Source of the DNA: JBCAXA01 sp039183535
Lineage (GTDB): Bacteria > Pseudomonadota > Gammaproteobacteria > Steroidobacterales > Woeseiaceae
Direction: 5' to 3'
Length of the DNA: 11,676 bases
Assembly: GCA_039183535.1 (NCBI GenBank)
Contig: JBCDBO010000095.1
Coordinates: forward strand, 1-11,676
Below the pieces are notes generated by a model. The model was not told the DNA's origin. It saw nothing but the letters and a program-made list of their open reading frames with translations, and searched no databases. Below are positions 7,325 through 11,676 of the stretch, one piece after another; position 1 is the first letter of the stretch; the number at the start of each line of letters is the position of its first letter. Both the position numbers and the translations under genes were made by a program.

Positions 7325-8409
7325 CCAAGCAGACCGGCCAAGATGGCGAACGTTTCGTCGCTGATGTCGTCACGACAATCGATAAACCGGTGAGGGCGGC
7401 GACGTACTCGTTCTTCTCAAATGACGAATGGTTGCAATGCTTGTTCGATCACGGGCTGAACGAGCCTGCCGATCTCGCCGTACACACATTAACAAGCGAT
7501 GCCCGACCGATCGCCCGTTTAGTGGCTGTTCGCCCTTTAGAAGTGGACCAACTGGTATCGCTAACCAATTACTACTCGCTCATCAATCCGGGGTTAGAAA
7601 CCGTTCCGGGTGCCTTGGGCGACGTCCTCATCGATTGGCTAGCTGCAATTCGGCGCACCGCGCCGGGTGGCCGCAGGCTGGTGCTAGATTACCTTGCTGC
7701 TTGGGACCCCGCGACACCACAGCAAGTGGCGTTGCTGCAAGCGGCCGGCTATAGGATCGACGTGCAACACAAGACGTGGAACTGGCGCGTTTGCGTGGCC
7801 GGGAAGACGTTCGCTGACTACTGGTCGGCGCGACCAAGTCGGTTAAGAAACACCGTCGACCGAGCAGATCGGCGTCTCACCCAGCGCCGCTCGGTTCGAC
7901 TTGAGTTGGCGCAGTCGCTTGCGGAACTTGATGGGCTAATGAGCGACTACCAAGCCGTGTACTCGCGAAGCTGGAAGCCTACTGAAACGCCGGCTGGTTT
8001 TATGCCAGCAATGATGCGTTTGGCGGCATCAGGTGGTCGCTTGCGACTTGCTGTTTTGTATCTCGACGACCAGCCAGCGGCCGCACAGTGTTGGATAGTC
8101 GATCAGGGTATCGCAACAATTTACAAGCTGGCTCATGATCCTGTATTTGGCCGAGAATCCGTTGGTTCTGTTTTGACACGACGACTGATAGAGCGTGCCA
8201 TCGAGACCGACAAGGTAGCCTTCATTGATTACGGGGTTGGCGATGAGCCGTACAAACGCGACTGGATGGCAGATCGCCGTCAACTGGTGACGCTGACGGC
8301 TGTCGGTGACGCTGGCCCAATCGCTGCGGCAACGGTTCTGAAGTGGCGCTTAAGGGACGTTTTGCGTCGCCTAGGGTGGCGAGATTACGTGCCTGTGCAA
8401 CTCGCATAG
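7321..8409 (+). CDS. FemAB/CelD-like GNAT acyltransferase (Acetyltransf_6, BioF2-like)
   Basis: A 362-residue cytoplasmic protein of the double-GNAT group that includes FemAB-like and CelD/BcsL-like proteins common in exopolysaccharide loci. The clearest signature is IDYGVGDEPYKRDWM (302-316), the hallmark G-x-G-x-x-x-Y-K-x-x-W motif of the second GNAT domain. The linker has SRLRNTVDRADRRL (173-186), the usual L-R-x-x-x-x-R-x-x-R helix. GRLRLAVLYLDDQPAAAQ (239-256) is the central strand pair that carries the acyl-donor site. The family transfers acyl or aminoacyl groups to amino or hydroxyl acceptors. Next to acyl-activating genes, acylation of a sugar is a reasonable guess but is inference. 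GTG at 7321 shares bases with the kelch gene stop (GTGA), indicating coupling. The Shine-Dalgarno is weak (GGAT around 7310). Family placement is firm, substrate unknown. Confidence 0.8.
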   Translation: MTKQTGQDGERFVADVVTTIDKPVRAATYSFFSNDEWLQCLFDHGLNEPADLAVHTLTSDARPIARLVAVRPLEVDQLVSLTNYYSLINPGLETVPGALGDVLIDWLAAIRRTAPGGRRLVLDYLAAWDPATPQQVALLQAAGYRIDVQHKTWNWRVCVAGKTFADYWSARPSRLRNTVDRADRRLTQRRSVRLELAQSLAELDGLMSDYQAVYSRSWKPTETPAGFMPAMMRLAASGGRLRLAVLYLDDQPAAAQCWIVDQGIATIYKLAHDPVFGRESVGSVLTRRLIERAIETDKVAFIDYGVGDEPYKRDWMADRRQLVTLTAVGDAGPIAAATVLKWRLRDVLRRLGWRDYVPVQLA

Positions 8410-8427
8410 CGGCCGGATACAGGCGCC

Positions 8428-8442
8428 GACCGTGTCACGGAC
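8428..8442. repeat. Short dyad (possible operator) upstream of the alcohol dehydrogenase gene
   Basis: The arms CCGTG (8430-8434) and CACGG (8436-8440) are perfect inverted copies around a single T, with a further G/C pair at the outer ends. The one-base centre is too tight for an RNA hairpin, so a protein-binding operator would be the more natural reading. It sits about 55 bases before the start at 8497. It is short enough to be chance. Confidence 0.25.
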
Positions 8443-8484
8443 CGAACTGATAACCACGTCCAGCACCCAGTCCCGCCCTTTAGG

Positions 8485-8490
8485 TATCAT
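8485..8490 (+). promoter_or_regulatory. Possible -10 box directly before the alcohol dehydrogenase start
   Basis: TATCAT matches the -10 consensus at five of six positions, and the ATG follows six bases after it at 8497. A transcript from here would begin at or next to the start codon, that is, leaderless. No -35 box resembling TTGACA is present 16-18 bases upstream, so support is limited. The only Shine-Dalgarno-like bases are AGG at 8482-8484. Confidence 0.25.
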
Positions 8491-8496
8491 ACGCCC

Positions 8497-9621
8497 ATGG
8501 GCAAGTTGCAAATCAGGCACCCCGTCTTCCGACAGGCGCCGCGGGTCACGTTTGGCCGCGGATCGCTGCGTTCGGCATTGGCAGAAGTCGCTACGGACAG
8601 CCGCTTCGTACTGAGTTCGGCGTCCGCAGTACGTTCGCTCGTCGACGACGCAGCCGAACGTGTTGGCGTGGCCCTGTCCGCGACAAATTGCTTTGTTAAG
8701 CCCGCCGGAGAACCGTCCGCCGATATGGTCAGAGCGACGGCTGCCTTTCTAGCCGATGCCCCAGGCGCTCCTGTAGTCGCGGTTGGGGGTGGCTCTGTTC
8801 TGGACCTGGCTCGCTTGGGTTGGGCTAGCGCTTTCGCAAAGCTCGACCTCGAAACGGCGCGATTGGCGGTGGACACGGACGTGGAGCCGCGGTTCGTGCT
8901 GGTGCCCACAACCTGCGGTACCGGTGCCGAGGCTGCCGATGTAGCGGTATATCTGTCTGACAATGAACGCAAGTTAGCAGCCGTCGATCAGCGCCTGCTC
9001 GCGAAAGACGTCGTTCTCGACGGCCGTTTTCTGGATGGCATCGACAGCGCTGATATGGCCGGGTTTATATGCGATGCGCTAAGTCACGCGATCGAGTCCG
9101 GTTACTCGGTTGTGCCCAGTGCGATGGCGAAAGGCATCGCCGCCCAGGCGCTTCGCACGTTAGTTGCAAATTTCGCCGATGCGGGCGGAGATTCCCGTAA
9201 GGACAGATTGCTTGAGGGTAGTTTTTGGGCTGGATTGGCCGCCGCCAATTGCTCGGTGGGCATCGTGCACGCTTTTGCTCACAGCATTGGCGCCCACGGG
9301 GTGCCGCACGGTATAGCCAACGCTGTAGCGCTGTTGCCTGGGATCCGATTCAATGCCGAAACCAGCCAACTCAACGATTGGCTGCAAGCAACATCGTATG
9401 CCAGCGTCGACGAGTTGCTGGATGCTATCCAGCCGATCGTCGCCGCAGCGATGCCGCGTGCGAATAAATACGCTGCATTTTCGTTACTAGCGGACGCCGC
9501 TTTTCGACATGACCTCGTGCAAGCGATGCGCTCTGATGTCGCTATTCGTGCGAACCCGCGACGGGCGGACGATACAGAGTTGGCGAAATTTGTCGACACG
9601 GTAGCCGATCAGCTGCACTGA
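8497..9621 (+). CDS. Iron-dependent-type alcohol dehydrogenase, RfbM-like
   Basis: A 374-residue member of the group III (iron-containing) alcohol dehydrogenase / dehydroquinate-synthase-like fold, which interconverts alcohols and aldehydes with NAD(P). The N-terminal nucleotide domain shows VTFGRGSL (17-24), GGGSVLD (97-103) and PTTCGTGAE (137-145). The metal ligands are present: Asp193 and His197 in DALSHAIE, then His258 in HAFAHSIG and His271 in PHGIANA. The last pair is one residue closer than in FucO, an accepted variation. The end has NPR (353-355), as usual. ATG 8497 fits the family's normal N-terminus. An 87-base gap separates it from the acyltransferase gene, while the adenylating ligase begins one base after its stop. 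With that ligase and the LuxE-like gene it forms a set like V. cholerae rfbM-rfbL-rfbN, where this enzyme is proposed to act on a small hydroxyacid precursor. The physiological substrate here is unknown. Confidence 0.85.
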   Translation: MGKLQIRHPVFRQAPRVTFGRGSLRSALAEVATDSRFVLSSASAVRSLVDDAAERVGVALSATNCFVKPAGEPSADMVRATAAFLADAPGAPVVAVGGGSVLDLARLGWASAFAKLDLETARLAVDTDVEPRFVLVPTTCGTGAEAADVAVYLSDNERKLAAVDQRLLAKDVVLDGRFLDGIDSADMAGFICDALSHAIESGYSVVPSAMAKGIAAQALRTLVANFADAGGDSRKDRLLEGSFWAGLAAANCSVGIVHAFAHSIGAHGVPHGIANAVALLPGIRFNAETSQLNDWLQATSYASVDELLDAIQPIVAAAMPRANKYAAFSLLADAAFRHDLVQAMRSDVAIRANPRRADDTELAKFVDTVADQLH

Positions 9622-9622
9622 C

Positions 9623-11047
9623 ATGAATACGTTCGATACTTGGCTTGCCGCCGCTTCTCCCGAAGCGTTAGCGCTTTCCGATGATGCCGGTTCCCTGAGC
9701 TATGCCGCTTTGGAGCAGGCGATAGGTGCCGCGTGCGAGCGACTCCGTCGGCAAGTCCAGCAGCCGAGTTACGTGTTCATTCGCGCCGCAAAAAACACTG
9801 CTACCGTTGTATCGATTTTGGCCGCAGCTCGAGCTGGGCATGTGGCTGTACCGATCGATCCGGATGCCCCGGAACGCACGCTCGCAACCATGGCGCAGCG
9901 TTGCGGGCGCGCCGTGATTTGGGATGCTAATGACGTCGTGACGAGCCTAACCGATGGAGTCATACATGGCGATGTCGCAGCAACAGCGCTACTTCTGTTT
10001 ACATCAGGGACCAGCGGTTCCCCCAAAGGCGTGCCGGTCTCGTGGGGTAACTTAGAGCACTCGGTAACTACCGTTTCCGCTTATCTCGACTACGCTAGTT
10101 TTTCAAGTGCTGCGGTTGCTTTACCGTTGCACTACAGCTATGCGTTGCTAACTCAAGTTCTTGCAATGTTGTACGTAGGCGGACACGCGCGTGTTTTCGC
10201 TAGCTTCCGTAACCCGATAAAGTTTGCTCGCGCTGTCAACGAGGGCGAGCTGCAAACGTTTTGTGGTGTGCCATCGACCTATCAAGGATTGATCGTCATC
10301 CATCGTCTGCAGGCATTATCAATGCCTTCGGTGCGAATATTGTGTTCGGCCGGTGCCGCGATGGATAAATCTCTGCTGCCTGAGATCCGAGCGATTTTTC
10401 CGAACGCTCGATTTTTCGATAACTATGGGATGACGGAAGCGACGCCTCGCATCAGTTACATTTCCGACGACGATCCACGATTCAGCGAGCCAACCTGCGG
10501 CCGTGCGATTACGGGGCTCGAGATCGCTGTTTTTCATCCCGAGTCGGATGAGCGTTTGGACGATGGCGAAGAGGGGATTGTCGCAGTGCGCGGTCCCAAT
10601 GTTTTCAGCGGCTACTTGGACGACGGCGCAGCTACGGAGAGAGCATTCAATGCGAGTGGCTTTCTGTTGTCGGGCGATTTGGGGTTTTTACAAGATAGTT
10701 ATCTGTACATCACCGGCCGCGCTGATGATGTATTCAACGTGGGCGGCGAGAAAATTGCTCCATTGGAGATCGAGCGCGCACTCAATGAGCATCCTGCCGT
10801 GCAAGCTTGCGCGGTCGGCAAACTTACCGATGTCCAGCGTGGAGTTATTGCTGTGGCTTACTTGGACCTATCAAGCGATGTTCGTCGCCGCGATCTAATC
10901 GACTTTTTAGGATCTCGATTGCCGCCAGCGAAAGTACCGACACGGTATATCCGTGTTCAAGGTTTTCCGTCAACGGCAAATGGCAAAGTGCAGCGCTCGC
11001 GGTTGTCACCTAGCGACGAAAGCTTTGTAATTGCGGAAATAACCTAA
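9623..11047 (+). CDS. Acyl-adenylating ligase (ANL superfamily, RfbL-like)
   Basis: A complete, compact 474-residue AMP-forming acyl ligase that would activate a carboxylic acid with ATP and pass it to CoA, a carrier protein or a protein thiol. Core motifs are intact: the phosphate loop LLLFTSGTSGSPKGVP (123-138), CGVPSTY (214-220), the adenine-site motif NYGMTEATP (267-275), GDLG (351-354), the hinge GRADDVFNVGGEKI (365-378), and the C-terminal catalytic Lys455 in ANGKVQR (452-458). Length is at the short end of the superfamily, and no carrier-protein domain is fused. Start ATG lies one base after the dehydrogenase stop, with no clear Shine-Dalgarno, implying coupling. The LuxE-like gene follows after 13 bases. 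Gene company favours a small hydroxyacid loaded for glycan decoration over a housekeeping fatty acid, by analogy with RfbL. The acid cannot be told from sequence by eye. Confidence 0.85.
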   Translation: MNTFDTWLAAASPEALALSDDAGSLSYAALEQAIGAACERLRRQVQQPSYVFIRAAKNTATVVSILAAARAGHVAVPIDPDAPERTLATMAQRCGRAVIWDANDVVTSLTDGVIHGDVAATALLLFTSGTSGSPKGVPVSWGNLEHSVTTVSAYLDYASFSSAAVALPLHYSYALLTQVLAMLYVGGHARVFASFRNPIKFARAVNEGELQTFCGVPSTYQGLIVIHRLQALSMPSVRILCSAGAAMDKSLLPEIRAIFPNARFFDNYGMTEATPRISYISDDDPRFSEPTCGRAITGLEIAVFHPESDERLDDGEEGIVAVRGPNVFSGYLDDGAATERAFNASGFLLSGDLGFLQDSYLYITGRADDVFNVGGEKIAPLEIERALNEHPAVQACAVGKLTDVQRGVIAVAYLDLSSDVRRRDLIDFLGSRLPPAKVPTRYIRVQGFPSTANGKVQRSRLSPSDESFVIAEIT

Positions 11048-11057
11048 CCTTGGGTTA
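11045..11057 (+). repeat. Small inverted repeat between ligase and LuxE-like genes
   Basis: TAACC (11045-11049) and GGTTA (11053-11057) are perfect inverted arms around a three-base loop. The left arm contains the TAA stop of the ligase gene, and the right arm ends three bases before the next ATG. There is no T-run, so it is not an intrinsic terminator. It could modulate initiation of the LuxE-like gene, or be chance. Confidence 0.3.
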
Positions 11058-11060
11058 AGT

Positions 11061-11676
11061 ATGGATACGCCACTGTTTCTACCGAACGTCGCCCCTTACT
11101 CGCTGTCGGCCTCAGACAAAGAGCGCTATTTGCTGCAGACGTTAAACGAGCTACGCCGCTTTCATCGCGAGCGTTGCCCTGGATACGCATTGCTAACCGA
11201 AGACATGCACGCTGATAATGTTGACCGTATCGTGGACTATCCGTTCGTCCCGGTATCTGTTTTTAAGGAGTTCGATCTACATTCGAGCCAAGGCGATCTC
11301 GCTGTCATCAAGTCGTCGTCGACAACATCTAATAGCGCCGCAAAGATCTACGTCGATAAAGAGAGCCGCAAACGGCAAACACGTAGTGCCAACCTGATTC
11401 TTGGTGATTACATTGGCCACGAAACACGTCCCTATCTGGTCTTTGATTTAGAGTCCACCGTACGCGGCACAGCTGGTTTCAGTGCGAGAGGCGCGGCCAT
11501 CATGGCACTAGCGCATATGGCCAGTGAGTTTATTTTTGTCATGAAGGACAGTGAGCAAGGACCGGTACTCGATACGGAGGCGCTCAAAAAAGCGGTCGAC
11601 AAGATCGACGGCAGGCCTTTTATCTCATACGGCTTCACTTACATGTTGTATCAGGCTCACGAGGCGCTGCGAGGCA
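11061..11676 (+). CDS. LuxE-family acyl-protein synthetase, RfbN-like, 3'-truncated
   Basis: The first 205 residues of a LuxE-type acyl-protein synthetase; the gene runs off the right edge. LuxE proteins adenylate an acyl group, take it onto a cysteine near their own C-terminus, and hand it to a LuxC-type reductase that makes the aldehyde. The family hallmarks are YPFVPVSVFKEFDLHS (60-75), the nucleotide loop region SSSTTSNSAAKIYVDKES (85-102), RQTRSANLILGDYIG (105-119), PYLVFDLE (124-131) and FISYGFTYMLYQAH (186-199). In the loop both glycines of the usual S-S-G-T-T-G are serine. Start ATG follows the ligase stop by 13 bases, with a poor Shine-Dalgarno in GGGTTAAG. V. cholerae RfbN joins LuxE-like and LuxC-like parts in one protein; whether this gene is also a fusion or a stand-alone LuxE (about 370 residues) cannot be seen. 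The acyl-accepting cysteine lies beyond the window. Confidence 0.8.
   Translation, partial: MDTPLFLPNVAPYSLSASDKERYLLQTLNELRRFHRERCPGYALLTEDMHADNVDRIVDYPFVPVSVFKEFDLHSSQGDLAVIKSSSTTSNSAAKIYVDKESRKRQTRSANLILGDYIGHETRPYLVFDLESTVRGTAGFSARGAAIMALAHMASEFIFVMKDSEQGPVLDTEALKKAVDKIDGRPFISYGFTYMLYQAHEALRG

Noticed and set aside
8487..8972. Open frame of 161 codons on the minus strand
   Set aside because: Antisense to the conserved N-terminal half of the alcohol dehydrogenase; low-complexity S/A/T/R composition and no motif.
7321..11047. Exosortase/PEP-CTERM-associated exopolysaccharide locus, which also has FemAB-like, acyl-ligase and hydrolase genes
   Set aside because: No exosortase, PEP-CTERM protein or PLP-dependent decarboxylase is visible, and the LuxE-type and iron-ADH genes fit the Rfb-type set better. 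Flanking sequence could reopen this.

Overview
The window reads as part of a surface- or exopolysaccharide locus of a Gram-negative, probably proteobacterial, organism. The basis is a mix of envelope-directed glycan genes, Shine-Dalgarno sites that match the standard anti-SD well, moderately GC-rich coding sequence, and a three-gene set resembling the RfbM/RfbL/RfbN genes of the Vibrio cholerae O1 O-antigen region. Nothing in the sequence fixes the genus. Coding density is high, no gap exceeds about 150 bases, and I saw no tRNA, rRNA, CRISPR array, insertion sequence or integrase.

Left part (1-3477): a 5'-truncated polysaccharide-lyase-like gene on the plus strand faces a secreted parallel beta-helix protein on the minus strand. 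Upstream of the beta-helix gene on the same strand lies a family-4-type glycosyltransferase. These look like glycan-cleaving, glycan-binding and glycan-building functions.

Middle part (3609-8409): divergent from the glycosyltransferase is a tight plus-strand cassette of four genes. They encode a membrane-anchored alpha/beta hydrolase, a polytopic membrane protein of unknown function, an exported kelch-like beta-propeller protein, and a FemAB/CelD-like GNAT acyltransferase. The junctions are a TTGA overlap, a 6-base gap and a GTGA overlap, so translation is probably coupled.

Right part (8497-11676, continuing off the end): after an 87-base gap come an iron-dependent-type alcohol dehydrogenase, a compact acyl-adenylating ligase (1-base gap) and the first 205 codons of a LuxE-type acyl-protein synthetase (13-base gap). 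This combination is known from V. cholerae O1 rfb, where RfbK-L-M-N were proposed to make the 3-deoxy-L-glycero-tetronate acyl group of perosamine. By inference, this locus may make and activate a small hydroxyacyl group that decorates a polysaccharide. The FemAB-like protein would be a candidate transferase and the exported hydrolase and beta-propeller candidate periplasmic partners. That linkage is a hypothesis from gene order and families, not something the sequence proves.
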